The notes: generated from the sequence alone by a model not told the origin. Positions 10,960-23,600 are shown, counted from the stretch's first letter. The stretch is DNA of 64,000 bases from Branchipolynoe longqiensis (GCA_030323885.1 CM059192.1:62923593-62987592), one strand, 5' to 3'. Numbers and translations are program-made.

Positions 10960-12324
10960 ATGATTACTCCTTCACGTAAAGATACATATCCTCGACTAGT
11001 CTTGCTGAAGAGATACAGGAATTCTGTAATTAAAATAGCTCATACTGAGGTAGGTCATATGGCTATGTCTAAAACCCTGAAATGACTGCAGGAACACTTT
11101 CATTGACCTAGTATAGCTGCAGATGTCCACAAAGTAATTGCCAATTGTGCTAATTGTGTAGTTAACTGTAGCACATGCAGACGTGCATATCCACAGTCGA
11201 TGCCATTACCGGTTGCATCTGGAATCGCAATTGCTGCAGATCTTTCTGGTCCTTTCCCAGTTAGTACTAGTGGAAATATATATTTACTGTCTATAATTGA
11301 TCATTGTAGTGGTTCGGTAGAATATAAGTCATTGCCAGACAAATCATCGAAGGGGCTCATGATTATATATTCAATGATTATATTCCTTACCATTCAATTC
11401 CTTGTGTGTTTATTTCAGATAATGGATTAGAATTTAAGAATAGAATGATTATGGATCATTTTAAAGAACTTGGAGTAGAGGTAAGGCATACTACACCGTA
11501 TTATCCACATTCTAATGGAATGGTGGAACGTTACCATAAAACACTAAAAAGCATTTTGAGGAAGTTGGTAAATTCTCGTGCTAGTCTATGGGAAAGTTCT
11601 TTACCTCACGTATCGCACTGTACCTTCTGCTAGTACAGGTTTTTCGCCTTTCTTTCTAATTTATGGTAGACATCCATGTACGGAACATAGTTCTTTAGTC
11701 TATCGTTCTACAGGTACGAGGGATTCAAACTTAGCTTATCGAATAGATGATTTGTCTATTGCTTTAAATAAGGCAGTTGATAATCAATGGAAAAGTCGAA
11801 AATACAATATTTCTCGTATGGATAAAAAGGAGAATGCAATTAAATTAAATCCGGGTGATAAAGTTGTTTTATTAGTGAATGAATCTGGACCTTTGGAGAG
11901 GAAGTATGATCCAGGATACATAGTAGTTAGATCACGGGGTTCAGTAGTAACCATGGTTGGGCCTAAAAACGATCGAAAAATTGTTAGTCGGGAAAAGCTT
12001 CAAATAGTTGATTCTAAAATTAGTTGGGATGATTTGGCACTTAGATTAACTTGTATGGAGAGGTTAAAAGGTAGAGGACAACCTTTGCCATTCAATCCTA
12101 TTATTTCTGGCCAGGACAAGCAAACTAATGTATTTTTGGTGAATAAAACAAAACTAAAACCTAAAATAATACATTCTCAGGATATTGTTAGTGGAGCTTT
12201 TACGCGCCAGCAGGCCTGTAGAAAAGAACCGCTAACTGGTAGTTGTAATTCACGAGACAGGAGACCGAACGTTATAGTGTCAATTTTTATTTATTTCTTC
12301 TATTGCGTTAAGTTACGTTATTAG
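10960..12324 (+). pseudogene. Ty3/gypsy integrase
   Basis: A zinc-binding HHCC region lies at about 11035-11190 (HTEVGHMAM, then CANC...CSTC) with two internal TGA codons. The DDE core has Asp in AADLSGPFPVS (about 11240), Asp in FISDNGLEFK (about 11415) and Glu in GMVERYHKTLK (about 11525). Frameshifts fall near 11400 and 11620. The C-terminal part (11640-12324) contains GFSPFFLIYGRHPC and a later GDKVVLLVNESGPLERKY segment, the GPY/F-like region. The three catalytic residues survive, but the gene cannot be read through. Confidence 0.85.
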
Positions 12325-12437
12325 TGGTTAGTGGTTCGGATTGTTCAGTGTTCTGGGTTTTTCAAGTGTTCTGTCAGGTACCCGACCTTCCACCCCCCAC
12401 CCCCCTTCTTTCAGTTGCCAGCTGTTCTTTTGCACCC

Positions 12438-12470
<33 letters not shown>

Positions 12471-14850
12471 ATGGCCTTATGAGAAAGTCGTCGTTCTCCC
12501 TCCCCGAGAATTACCCATGTTACACGCAACATGTACAATTTATCACAACAAAGAACGCTGCGGAAGGATCAACGAAGACATGGACGGCGGAGTGCTTCGG
12601 CTCGGCCAGAAAGAAAAATTCTTTGTTCTGTGCCACTAATTGGGAATGATTGTGCCATACCTACTTAACCATTGTGCTAATGCAAAGCATGAACTAAAAA
12701 TAGTGCAAGTCAACAGCTTTAAAACTGATAGACAGGGTTTGCGAGGTTTAGTCATAAGAAATGTTTATATTCCTAACTAAACTTGCACCAGAGTTTGCAC
12801 GTAGTGACGTAAGTTGCACCACTAATAAACATTGCTAATTCTATAGAATTCCTGACATGTTGGAGATGGGATAGACTCCACAGTAGCATTGCTATAGTAA
12901 GATTATTGACACTTTTGCTTACTGATGCTTCCGCTTACATTTCAGGATGGAAGATTTGTATAAAATGGAGAAAATGATATAAACATGGTAGGATTTGTAT
13001 AGACATTGTCGTGTACATCCATATACCAAATAATCTTGTTATTCTATCGTGACATAGACGGAAAAATGTACACCGGTGGTGAACGTGATGTCACACTAAC
13101 AAATAACAGATGAATTCTTTTCACATTGACTTTCTAATTATCTAGGTTAATTGTTTGTAGCCAGAGCAGGTGCAGGTGTGCACTTGGCGTATTATGTAAT
13201 GTGGCAGATGCGAGGTCGTACTCAGCTGATCAAGCTGAAACATGTTTATCTACTGGAAAACCTCTGAACTGTCACACCATTGACGGAAATGCTCTGGGTT
13301 TGTTGAAACTGTACACCATAGAGCTCTGTTGAAACTTACGAGCTCTGGATTCGTTTTTAGGGTAGACTAAGCAGGTGGATAAGTGAAACTCTGGATGTGG
13401 AGATGAATGCAAGAAATCAAAGATGTTGCATGCTAGTGCTTGAGACACAGCATTGAGGATGCATTGACTTTTCTAGTTCCAAAAATCTTACTTGATGGAT
13501 CCGTGGAGGACCAAAACCGCATTACACAGCACCTTGATTCTTGTACTACCGTAATAATCATAGTAATTTCTCAAATCCTGAAAATTTATTCCAGACTACT
13601 AATCTATGTACTCTTTTCGTACTCACCGTACACACGGGGAAAAAAGGGAATGCGAATCGGTAGTGGATAACATTTTAGCGAGTATATGGTAAAGTGGATA
13701 AATAATCAGGTGCGGGCGTCTATTTCTTATCGGATGTCGACGGCCATGCGCGCGAAGCGACTAAACGTTTTTATTCAGGCTTGACTGAAGCTGCATTTAC
13801 AGATAATTCGCAGTTATGTTACGCATGCGATTATTTTTGTCTGAATGACAAAAGATCGGCGTGGGCATGACATCATCGGCCGGAACTATTATAGAGTTCC
13901 ATACATATGTTTATATTGTTGAGATGCATAACTAAATACCTATGATACTTAGAAACATGAAATAAAATAACTATGATATCTAGATAATCTATTCTATATT
14001 ACTGTGTGTATTACAAAATATAAAAATAAATATAAAATTATGAAATAATACTAATTAAGTTAACTTTTTAGAACACTTTCCTTTTCTATAAAGACTTATG
14101 CTATATATTGATATTACTTAATAAATATAATAATAATATAATATATATTATAATCCTTTTAATTTATTTAATGAGAATAAATATAAAAATATAAAATATA
14201 TTTTTGAAGGATTTTACAGATTAAACATATGCAGAGAGTAGTACCAGTAGATCGGAGTAAACCAATCGACTGTCTGTTTCCCTATGATCTGGGCCAGTAA
14301 CTGATCATTCTGTATCCCTATGATCCGGGACAGACATAGTAGCGTTCGTTGTTGGATTGAAATGATCGAACATATAGGTACTCTTGTCGAAGTTCATATC
14401 TGGACAGAAAATCTTCAAGAATACTCTTAGGGCATGAAGAAGTCTTCATCATTTTCACAAAAGCGAGTGTTCATTGGGAGCACCGCTGAAATGATCAGAA
14501 AGATTCTTCCTTTTCTTTTCCTATTGTTCGCTAGGCGATACCATAACATTCTTTCCACTGCTTTCAGGCAGATATGATGCCTGGGGAGGCATAGGTAATG
14601 CCTAGGGCATTGAATGAACTTAATCATTTTTACGAAGCGACTGTTCTTTGGGAGGTCAGCTGAGATGATTATAGGGATTTCCTTCTTTTTTTTTTTTTAC
14701 ATATTTATTTAACTTTACAAGAGCGAGACTAGGGACAGCTCAGCTAAAAGGTGAGATGATATACAATTGTTTGAGATGATATACACATTTTTTTGAGCGG
14801 ATATACAATTTGTTGAGATGATATATACTTTTGTTGAGATGATATGATAT
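12325..14850. other. intergenic/intronic DNA, no gene recognised
   Basis: No domain or splice-bounded exon was seen. A poly-C run of about 30 bp lies at 12441-12470. From 13900 to 14220 the sequence is strongly AT-rich. From 14745 to 14850 short degenerate repeats of gagatgatat/gatatgat precede the start of Ngaro copy 2. Confidence 0.5.
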
Positions 14851-14853
14851 GAT

Positions 14854-15689
14854 ATGATGGAGCCGTGTCGGAGCCGTGATGACAGGGAACGACAGAGGAC
14901 CAGAGGAAGCCGAGGCAGGAGGCACTACCAGTCGTCCGAGGACGACCGAAGGCACAAGGAAGTGGTCGATGAAATACTGAACCAGGGCATCAACTTCAAC
15001 AAGCTACGCATCAGTAGGAAGCCTCTTCTTCCTCACACCTTTGTAATCTGCGGGGAGCAAAAAGGGAAGGTAGGAAGGAAGACTACCTGGTATGAGTATA
15101 TATCCGCGCTGCACAGGATGGCAAAGGACTCGACCGTCCCTCGCAGCTGGGTCGAGCCCCTAGCCGAGCATGTAGAACACGTTGTAGAAATGGCCGGGGA
15201 ATGGGACTGGGAGACCTGTCTTGAGTAGTCCTAACAAGTTTGTAACAGGCTCCCCCGGGCATGGAGAGACCCAACGGCAATTAAAGACATTCAGCGGGAC
15301 GCCTGCCTGACGGGATGTAGAAGCCTCCACGCCCAAAAGCGCATGACGTCATGCAGATGACTGCAAAGGTCGCCTCAGCACTGCACGGACGACGAATACC
15401 ACCACAAAACCGAGTTGGCCTCCACCTCGGCCTACCAGCAATATAAGTGGCCGGAGTTTAGCTACGAAACGGATGGCCGTCCATGCCACCGCTGGAACAC
15501 CGGCCAAGACTGCGGCTTCTCCAGCTCACAATGGTCAGGGGCGGGGTGCTGTGCGCTCATGTTGGCATGGTGCGCCAACAAATAGCTGACAGCTCCGGTC
15601 GCGCAAACCCCCACAAAGAGACTGAGTGCACTAACAAGAGACAGCTAGAAAAACGGTCCCAGGGGGCTACGGCAGAGAGCAGTACTTAG
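14854..15689 (+). pseudogene. Gag-like protein of Ngaro copy 2
   Basis: The open frame 14854-15228 begins with a basic Arg-rich stretch and contains LPHTFVICGEQKGKV and WYEYISALHRMAKDS, matching copy 1. A TAG at 15226-15228 then interrupts it (ETCLE-stop; copy 1 reads DTCLVWSEKV). Downstream, in broken frames, the Cys/His cluster reappears at about 15483-15620 (CHRWNTGQDCGFSSS, AWCANK). It is the same gene as the copy 1 Gag and more decayed. Confidence 0.7.
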
Positions 15690-17100
15690 AAATCGGATTT
15701 TTGCTAAACGGACTGCCCAGGGCCTTTAAAACAGACAGAAACCACAAAAGTTCCATGATCCCCAAACCCCAACCAGAACGACCCACCGCACGGGCGAAAC
15801 CACACACGGTGATCAGAAGTCGGTAGAACGGCACCCCCGGGCGCCGACCCCCCGGCCAGAACGGACAGCAGCGCATGGACCAACGCTACGTCCTACGACA
15901 AACAAGCAGAGGCCGCCGTCAGAATGCGGCACCCAGCCCCCAGACACCGCCGCCTCACAAGTCACCCCAGCCCACAAGCAACTCAGGTTACAAGGAGGCT
16001 GCGGCTCGCCGGCCGATATAACCGCCGCACCAAACGACGCCGAGACAAACACCTCCACCGACAATGGCCGGAAGCGACCTGCATCCCCAGCGGCGACCCG
16101 TCAGATGTCGCCACCCCGGAAGTCGCCGCCCACCACCGCCCCCCCCCCCCCCCCCCCCCCCCAACACAAAGAGGCAACGACTCGCTAGCACCTAACACCA
16201 ACTCAACCCACCAGACCAAAGGAGACGGCTACTCGCCAGCCAGCGTAACCGTCTCACCGCACGACGCCTGGGGAGCCACCTCAGAAGTCGCCACCGCCCA
16301 CAGTGTACTCACATCACAAGGAGGCGGTGGCTCCCCGGCCCACGTAACCGCCACACCACACGACACCAAGGCAGACGCCCCCACCGACAATGACAGGAAG
16401 CGACTGGCGGGTAGGGCGACAACCCCTCAGATGACGCCGCCCCAGGAGTCGCCGCCCACTGCCGCCCCCCTCCCCACAACAACAGGGGACGGAGACTCCC
16501 AAGCAGCTCACACCCACTCAACACACTCAACACACTCAACCCACTCAACAAAGGAGGCAACCACTCCCCAGCCGGTGAAACCGCCACACCACACGACACC
16601 AGTGCAGCAGCCTCAGAAGCCGCCGCCTCAGAAGTTGCCACCGGCCACAACCGACTCCGCACACAAGGAGCCGTTGGTCTGCCGACTGACGTAACACCCC
16701 CCCCCCCCCCCCCCCCCCCAGCAACACATCACCAAACCGGCCACCGGCGTCGATGATGAGCGGAAACGACTGGCAAAAAACGGCGGCGACCCCTCAGATG
16801 TCATCGCATCCGGGGCCGACGCCCACCACCACTCGCCACAAACACAGCAACGAACCAACGCACCACGCTAAAGGAGACGGGCGCCCCACGAGAACCCCCT
16901 CTGCCAGCGCCTCCCGCGACTTCAAAACCACCTCGGCCGACTCCAAAATATCAACCGGCCAGCACCCAGCCTGCAGATTTACACCCATCGGCAGCCAGTA
17001 CCTGGTGAACACACTAGCGACACCCAGGAGCACAGCCACCGGATGCCCTACTCACCAGCGATCAACGTGCCCTCCCCGCAGAAGACATAGATGAGGCCAC
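15690..17100 (+). other. low-complexity linker of Ngaro copy 2 with internal repeats
   Basis: The linker is rich in Pro, Thr, His and Ala. Degenerate direct repeats at about 16000-16700 share words such as caccgacaatg, gaagcgactgg and gaagtcgcc. Poly-C runs lie at 16139-16161 and 16696-16719, and ccactcaacacactcaac is repeated near 16510-16550. It corresponds to the linker of copy 1 but has been reshaped by internal duplication. Confidence 0.6.
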
Positions 17101-17109
17101 ATCACACCC

Positions 17110-18105
17110 AGACACCGAACCAGCCCCACCATATGACCCGCCACACACACCGATCACATACCGGCAGACTCTTCTTCGGATCTGGCCGACAGCAGTGGCC
17201 GATGCGTGAGCAAATAAAAACTAACTCGCCATCTACATCAGGGTACGAGCCACCGGGCTGCCCAACCACATGTCGGCAAGGTACCGGTCCCATCAGCCCT
17301 AAACATACCGATGTGGCGCAATCAGCTGGAAGGATACCATGAAGCGCACTTGGTGGACTTCCTGGAGTATGGATGGCCCGCCGACTAGACGGCTGACGAC
17401 CCCCCTATCCCAGTCACCTCCAACCACACGGAAGACCCAGAACACCTGCAGTGGATCCGGAAGTTTGTCCGCAAGGAGGTGGAGCACGGGGCCCTCCTCG
17501 GACGGTTTGCCAGGCCACCCTTCACCCCATGGGCCCAGACCAGCCCCATGATGACCCGTCCTAAGAGGAACACCAACGAGAGGCTGGTCATCGTGGATTT
17601 CAGCTATCCCAGGGGTGCCAGCGTCAATGCAGGCATATTCCTTGGGCATCACCATAGACTCGAAGGTCTACTTTGACATCACGCCGGCAATCGGGTGCAG
17701 GACCTCATCAATGGCGGGCGCCTGGACGACCAACGCCGTAGTATACCTCCTGCGCCAACAGGGCCACTTCGCCCTATGCTACCTCGACGACTTCGTCGGG
17801 GTAGCGGTAACCAAGAAGGCCACCGATGCCGCATATACAGACATGATACAAATCATGGCAAGCCTGGGTCTGGCTCTCTCACCCACCAAATGCACCCTGC
17901 CAACCCACCGCCTCGAATGGCTTGGATACGAAGTATGCACTCGATAAATGACGGCCCGGTTCCCGGAGGATAAGCTCTCTGATATTCTCGCAGAGTGCAA
18001 GGAGGTCGCCGGCACCCCCAAAATCACCAGGACCACATTACAGCGCGTCATCGGATGTCTACAACACGTAGCCAGATGTGTGGCACCTGCCCGAAGGTTC
18101 ATGAA
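17110..18105 (+). pseudogene. Ngaro reverse transcriptase, copy 2, with motif A deleted
   Basis: Similarity to copy 1 is clear (QTSPMMTRPKRNTNERLVIVD; SYPRGASVNAGI; IGCRTSSMAGA; CYLDDFVGVAV). About 170 bp present in copy 1 between GASVNSGI and FGITLDGSTYF are absent here at about 17637. The missing part carries motif A with the first catalytic Asp, so this copy could not be active even without its stops (for example TGA near 17945). Confidence 0.8.
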
Positions 18106-18718
18106 CCGAATATTGGCTACACTGCGCTATACACAGCGCACCGGAAGACATCCCGACCTGGCCCGTGACCTAGTGTGGTTCTCCGACTATGCAAGAAGGA
18201 CGAATGGGGTCGTCCTCCTGAAGCCTCCAGCCAAGGAGCGCTGGGTGATATGGCAACTCCTCCCTCCTGGCTGGGGGGGCCCACTCAGAAGCGGCTATTT
18301 TTCCGAGGAGTACCCTGTCGAATACCTGACAAGAGACCACCATATAAACTGGTTGGAAGCCATCAACCTGGTCTGGGAGTCCAGGCGCTCGCCCCCTCTC
18401 AGGCCCGAGGACTATATAATCTGGGTCAACACGGACAACCAGGTCTCCCAGTTGGTGCTCGCCTCCGTCACAGGTAGAGACCCAGTCCTGTGCCCCTGCG
18501 CCAGAGAACTATGGCGGTGTGCAGCCCTGAACTCTAATGAAATAGAGGTGGTGCACAAGCCTGGCAAGGACCTGGTCCTTGCCGACGCACTCAGCAGGGC
18601 ACCCTTAAACAACGCCGCACACGAAAGGGCGTGCCTAATCTGCCAGCGACTTGCCCTGACCCACATCCGAGTGCGCCACAATAATTTGCTTCTCTCTTCC
18701 CAGGCCTCCCGGCGATGA
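18106..18718 (+). pseudogene. RNase H domain of Ngaro copy 2
   Basis: The long frame 17948-18718 continues from the reverse transcriptase thumb (CLQHVARCVAPARRFMN) into RNase H: VWFSDYARRTNGVVLLKPP, HHINWLEAINLVW, IWVNTDNQVSQLV and VHKPGKDLVLADALSRAP. The first catalytic Asp region (WVIWQLLPPGWGG; copy 1 WVIECDSSLKVGG) is scrambled by a local frame slip at about 18250-18280. This is the best-preserved frame of the copy. Confidence 0.75.
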
Positions 18719-19666
18719 CCAACGCTGGATCACTGCACTCTTCACCGCCAGACTTGCGACGAAGACTTGGCGGAACAAGTCGTGCCAGGTGGCGTGGTGC
18801 CTGCAACACTTGCGTGACCTCCGCTACGACCCCTGCCACCCATCACAGTACCACGTGATGGCCTTCGTCGCTGCCCTCACTGATGACCTCAGGTCCCCCT
18901 CAGCCATCCTCAAGTATCTCAGTGGGGCCTGGACATGGGTGCGTCTCATGGGTGGTGCGCAGCAAGGCTTCGACACGTAGCTGGTCTCTGTGGTGAAGCG
19001 CAGGGTGGGCCAGTCGTCCACGCACATCCCCCGACAAGCACCACCGATCACCCCTATACTACTAGACCAAGTGACCCAGATACTTCCGGTCTGCAGGCCC
19101 CGGAGGAAGGGTCCTATCCACTGCCGTCCTCATTGGCTACTTCACCTTGCTCAGACAAGGAAACCTCCTCCTTGAGCGGACATACTATAAGAGGCACCTA
19201 TGTGGTCGATACGGGAAGGCTACTGATCGTCCACGTCTGCTCAACAAAAACCACAAGATCCACCTCGGACGCCTTCTCCATCATCGTCCGACCGGTGCAC
19301 GGGACCCAGGTCTGCCCCATTCTAGCCTGGCGGAGGTACAAGAACGCCACCCCTATGAGCCCGGATGCTCCCGCGTTCCTCCTTCCAGATGGATGCCCCC
19401 TCACGGCGGTTGTCCTCACAACAGCACTGAGGGCCGCCCTTGCCACTGGACAACAGCCCGACCCCGACTCCTTTACATTACATAGCCTCCGGCCGGCAGG
19501 CGCACACTCCTGTGTCAAGGCGGGTGCCCAAATCGACGATCTACGGCAGCTGGGCAATTGGCAGTCGTCTGCCATCTACACCTACGTTCCCCAGGCCGCC
19601 TTCTCCGTGGCGACACAGGCCCTCTTATCTCACTTGGTTGAGGGCCTGGGTCGACAAACAAATTAA
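18712..19666 (+). pseudogene. tyrosine recombinase of Ngaro copy 2
   Basis: The recombinase inserts circular DNA copies by site-specific recombination. The N-terminal SAM-like part (TWRNKSCQVAWCLQHLRDL) is followed by a TAG near 18980. The first catalytic Arg lies in FTLLRQGNLLLE at about 19138-19175. After a frameshift, HSLRPAGAHSCVKAG at about 19480-19520 gives the HxxR pair, and LGNWQSSAIYTYVPQ at about 19550-19590 holds the nucleophilic Tyr. All catalytic residues can be found, but no single frame contains them. Confidence 0.85.
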
Positions 19667-19773
19667 CCGACAAACATTCAACTCGTGACATTCTTTAATC
19701 AGTGAACCCTGCAACCATATATGTTTATTGAATAAAAAATCCATTCAATGAGCTGCTTGTTCACGTTGTGAAT
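19636..19773 (+). repeat. B1 repeat of Ngaro copy 2
   Basis: The 138 bp start ggttgagggcctgggtcgac and end gcttgttcacgttgtgaatt. They are repeated at 20053-20192 with few changes. B1 overlaps the last codons and stop of the recombinase gene and contains an aataaa polyadenylation hexamer near 19730. Confidence 0.85.
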
Positions 19774-20050
19774 TGTTCATGTTGGTTTGCCAACATGGGT
19801 AATTTGCACGTGAACAAGGAGTCTCCGCGGTGGCGCCACCTGGGTTTGATCCCTTACCCACCACACCCCTACGGGGTTTCCCGAGAACCAGGTCTCTCAT
19901 GAGACCTCTGACGTCACCACCGCCTATCGTCGGGCCCCGAGTTCCTTCAAACCTCACTACGACCCCAGCAGCCAGACAACCAACACCCCAGCCTCACTCA
20001 GCTGCCCACCCATCCCCTCAACCGGACCAACAATCTCAGGTGGGGGGGGG
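19771..20050 (+). repeat. A2 repeat of Ngaro copy 2
   Basis: It lies between the two B repeats and begins attgttcatgttggtttgcc, which matches the left end of copy 1 (about 5109). It ends in a G run at 20041-20054. Confidence 0.75.
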
Positions 20051-20052
20051 GG

Positions 20053-20192
20053 GGTTGAGGGCCTGGGTCGACGACCAAATTAACCGACGAACATTCAACT
20101 CGGGACATTCTTTATTCAGTGAACTCTGCAACCATATATGTATATTGAATAAAAAATTCCATTCAATGAGCTGCTTGTTCGCGTTGTGAATT
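20053..20192 (+). repeat. B2 repeat of Ngaro copy 2 (element end)
   Basis: A second copy of the 140-bp B repeat, including aataaa near 20148. Similarity to B1 stops at gttgtgaatt, which should be the right end of the element. No target duplication is expected for this class. Confidence 0.8.
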
Positions 20193-20517
20193 AGATGGCG
20201 CGCTCAAATTGTAATTCTGATAAGTCCGGCAAGTGGCGAAATGAGTGAGAATAGTGTATATAGTCTACCTGCAGATAAATGAGCATATGATCTGATGTGT
20301 ACCTGCAGATAAATAAAGCACTTCCAGTCTGGGCGGCCATGTTGATGCTGTGTTTTTAAGTCTCTTAGTCAATAACATTAAGAACCCTAGTGCAATCTGG
20401 GAAGGAAATCTATGCAACACCAACGGTGATACTGATTCATATAGATCCAGTAAGGATTTGAGGTGAAAAATACAGATTGCCTCAAAAAGATTGTGGCAGG
20501 TGTGTAGGCTTACTCAC
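20193..20517. other. intron sequence, nothing recognised
   Basis: No gene or element was recognised. A short direct repeat, tacctgcagataaat, occurs at about 20267 and 20301. Confidence 0.5.
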
Positions 20518-20616
20518 ATTGGTGACTTCAAGCTTGATGGAGTAGCTGAAGCCGGGTGCCAGGTTGAAGCCCAGCTCAGTGACCGGGGGCAACACCTGAG
20601 GGCGATGCAGCTGCGC
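20518..20616 (-). CDS. ENaC/ASIC exon: [10 protein letters not shown] segment
   Basis: The exon is bounded on the minus strand by acceptor gtcttacag and donor gtgagtaag; 99 bp, phase 0-0. It reads [20 protein letters not shown], then [13 protein letters not shown]. In ASIC/ENaC channels the equivalent stretch (IH...PP...GF..APGF) follows the palm strands and precedes the thumb cysteines. It continues the frame of the exon at 28513-28595 exactly. The next exons (thumb, TM2) were not found to the left and are probably outside the window. Confidence 0.85.
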
Positions 20617-23600
20617 CTGTAAGACACGTTCTATGAAGTCTGAATGACGCGAAGCCTCAACTGTCACACCAGTAGGGGCTTCATTCTAGTCAGGCACACG
20701 TTTCTTTTTTTAAAAATATTCTTTATTTTCTTTACAGGGTTCGTGATATTTATTGGCAAACAGTTAAAATAGCCTCACTGACTTTGTTTTATATCTGCAC
20801 TGGAGGAATTAATACCATTTTAATTGAGATGTCATATTCAATGGCGCCTGCATATATAGATTTATTTCCTTTCGTAATAAGTATATTATAATATATATAA
20901 TATACTATAGATATAATATATATGTGTGTCAACAAGAAATATATAGAAGTGGCTTATTTGGATACATAAAATGTGTATATATTTACTATGATATATTAAA
21001 ATAGATATAATTTACATAAAACAACATATTATATATCTTATCAGGTTGGAGAGCTTACCTCGTTTTAGCTACGGTTGTCATTTGACCACTGAGTTCATTT
21101 CCAAGGTCAAATTTTATATAAGATTAATATTTTATATAAGATTAATGTGCAATTTGACAGTTTGGGCTCTGATACACTGAGTTTTGGGATGTTCCCATAT
21201 TGGAATATATCACTAGAAAGCAACAAATGATATCTAATTCTTGAATATTTCCAGGCCATTTAGTTGGGACCGGATTGAGTAAATTAGCCATGAATATTAG
21301 GAAATAACTCAGTAGTTACAACATATGGCTACATGTCAGAACTGCCAATGATAGTATTGTGTTGGTATAGCAGTAAATCCCAAACAATAGGGCACCTCCA
21401 GTCAACCATGGGGATCTATACTGGTCTTTGGCCCACTCATATACTTCCACTTGCCACTTGGGGAGGAGGTCCTGTGGGGACTGTTGTACATCATTTAGAT
21501 ATATTTTTTGCATACCAGTATATATATGCATAATAAATAATTCACTGTGATTATGCATCTGATTCATAATCACTACAAAGATGGTTTGTCTTGCAGGTAC
21601 AACATTAAGAAAAACCTACCTTAAATATTATTGTATTTGATTTAGTTTATTGTTGGTTATCATTTTTTATTTCTATTCATATTATTTAAGGGGAGGCCGG
21701 TGCCGGAAGTCCTGGTGCCAGGAGATGTATTCTTTATATACCAGTTTTTTACCACTATATGTATGCGTAATATATAATTCACTGCGAATATACCAAAGCA
21801 TAATCACCACAAATATGATATATGAATGTGTATGTATGTGTGTATGTATGTATATGTATGTATATACCCATGTATATATGCCAGCATATATGCGGGTGTA
21901 GGATTCACACTGTGCTTCCCCCCACGGCTAGCATGGGAACTCGTTGGCTGATTCGTGGATGCCCCACTGGGAGGCGCTGCCTTAACCATATACCTGTCGC
22001 AGCCCACGGGTCGCGCAAGTCCTGTCCAGCCCGGCACTGCAGCCAATACTTCAATTAAAGGAGATATGGGCAGTGGTTGTCACCGCTCGGCTTTGGGGGC
22101 TCCTTTGGCAGGACAAGTGTGTTGTCTTCATCACTGACCATAACACTATGAGGGCGGCCCTCTCCACCGGGCGGTGTGTCAATAAACAAATTATGACTTG
22201 GGTCAAGGAACTTTTTTGGACTTCGGTGAACTATAATTTTGAAATAAAATCTTTTGACATAAGGAGTAAGCAGAATGTGACATGCGATGCCTTAAGCAGA
22301 TGGGAGGACTATTCTAGCAGAGACCGAATATCTTGTGTCGACCCCGCAGGGCTAATGTGCACATATTTTTAGGTGACACTTTTCCTTTGTTACAGGTCTA
22401 GCGCAGCTGGAGGTGCAAGATGTGTGGCCATTATTATTCGGAAAATTCAAGGTCGACCAGGTCAATGCAGGTGTGAAAATTCCTCGCATTTATCGAGGAG
22501 TTCCATGGCTTTCTCTCACCTACCCCTGTCAATCTTTGCAGGTTGTCATTTATGTTGTCTGGCTATCCCGCACTTTAAAGTACTCGTCCATAGCAAATTA
22601 TGTTAGTGCCCTAAATTTTTTTCTGAAGGCTGAGGGCAGTCCTCCAATCGATTTCTCTTCCCACCAAATCAAGACCGTCATGGGTGGGGGCTAAGCGGGT
22701 TTTGGGGTGTGCTGTGAAAAGGGCGGCCCCATTGCTACCAGGTGAGCTAGTGAGGATGTTTGCCTTATTATCACAGCGTGAGGGGCATGTGTGCGCCCGT
22801 GCAACCATCTTAACTGGGTTCAGAGCCCTATTGCGTAAGTGTCAGCTGATTGAGTCTGCCTCAGTTCTTAGGTGAGCAGACTTAGAGTTTTTTAGGGGAT
22901 GGTTCTGTCAATATGTAATTCTAAAACTATCCAATTTTCTGAAAGGGAGGTGTTGATCCCTGTCGCCCAGGTCCCAAATACTGCACTCTGTGCCGTCTAT
23001 TGGGTTTAAAAGCTCTTTAGTCAGGTCAAGGTGGCTCGCGATGCCGCAGCTTTTCAAATCCCTGCGGTGGATGGGGGCTTCAGACCTCTCGATTACCATA
23101 CATTACAGACAACTATAAAGCTATTCTTGGTCGAGGCGGGTCTGCACCTGAGCAAGTTCTCCTGCCATTCTCTCTGGAGGGGTGGTTCTACCTACAGCGC
23201 AAACCACCTGAGGTCGCGGCAGGCCTCCTCCCTGAGGATGATGGCGGCGGCTCCGTAGCAGCTGTGCAGGGCTGCGAGGATGTGGCCCATGAACTTCCTC
23301 GCGGGAAGAACGTAGCTGCCCACGTGGTTGAGCCGGCGGAGGATGCTCTGGAGCTCACGGCGCCCGAGGGTGGGATGGGTGATCCGGGCCTCGCAGTCGG
23401 CGAGGTCGGGTGCGATCCTGATCGTGATCGCATCGCTGTTGAGGGTGAAGCCGAGCCAGGAGAGGCGGACCGCCGGAGGGTGACACTTCCCGGCGGCGAC
23501 CTCCAGCCTCTGGATTACTGTACATTACAGACAACTATAAAGCTATTCTCGGCCGAGGCGAGTCTGCACTTAAGCAAGTTCTCCTGCCGTCCTGAGGTCA

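Larger units (their letters stand above)
9860..12324 (+). mobile_element. Ty3/gypsy LTR-retrotransposon fragment
   Basis: Reverse transcriptase, RNase H and integrase follow in Ty3/gypsy order on the plus strand. The left end starts abruptly inside the reverse transcriptase at about 9860, next to Ngaro copy 1. No Gag, protease, primer-binding site or paired LTR was seen. There are at least six stops or frameshifts, and base composition is AT-rich compared with the GC-rich Ngaro sequence on the left, so the junction is sharp. Confidence 0.85.
14854..20192 (+). mobile_element. Ngaro-like tyrosine-recombinase retrotransposon, copy 2 (5' truncated)
   Basis: Gag, a Pro/Thr-rich linker, reverse transcriptase, RNase H and tyrosine recombinase occur in order on the plus strand, followed by B1-A2-B2 split direct repeats. 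The left repeat (A1) is missing: similarity begins inside Gag near 14854. The arrangement A1-genes-B1-A2-B2 is established for Ngaro-type elements, so the class call is firm. Stops, frameshifts and a deletion in the reverse transcriptase make it inactive. Confidence 0.85.

Noticed and set aside
13440..13670. 76-codon plus-strand protein
   Set aside because: Short, hydrophobic end, no family or context support.
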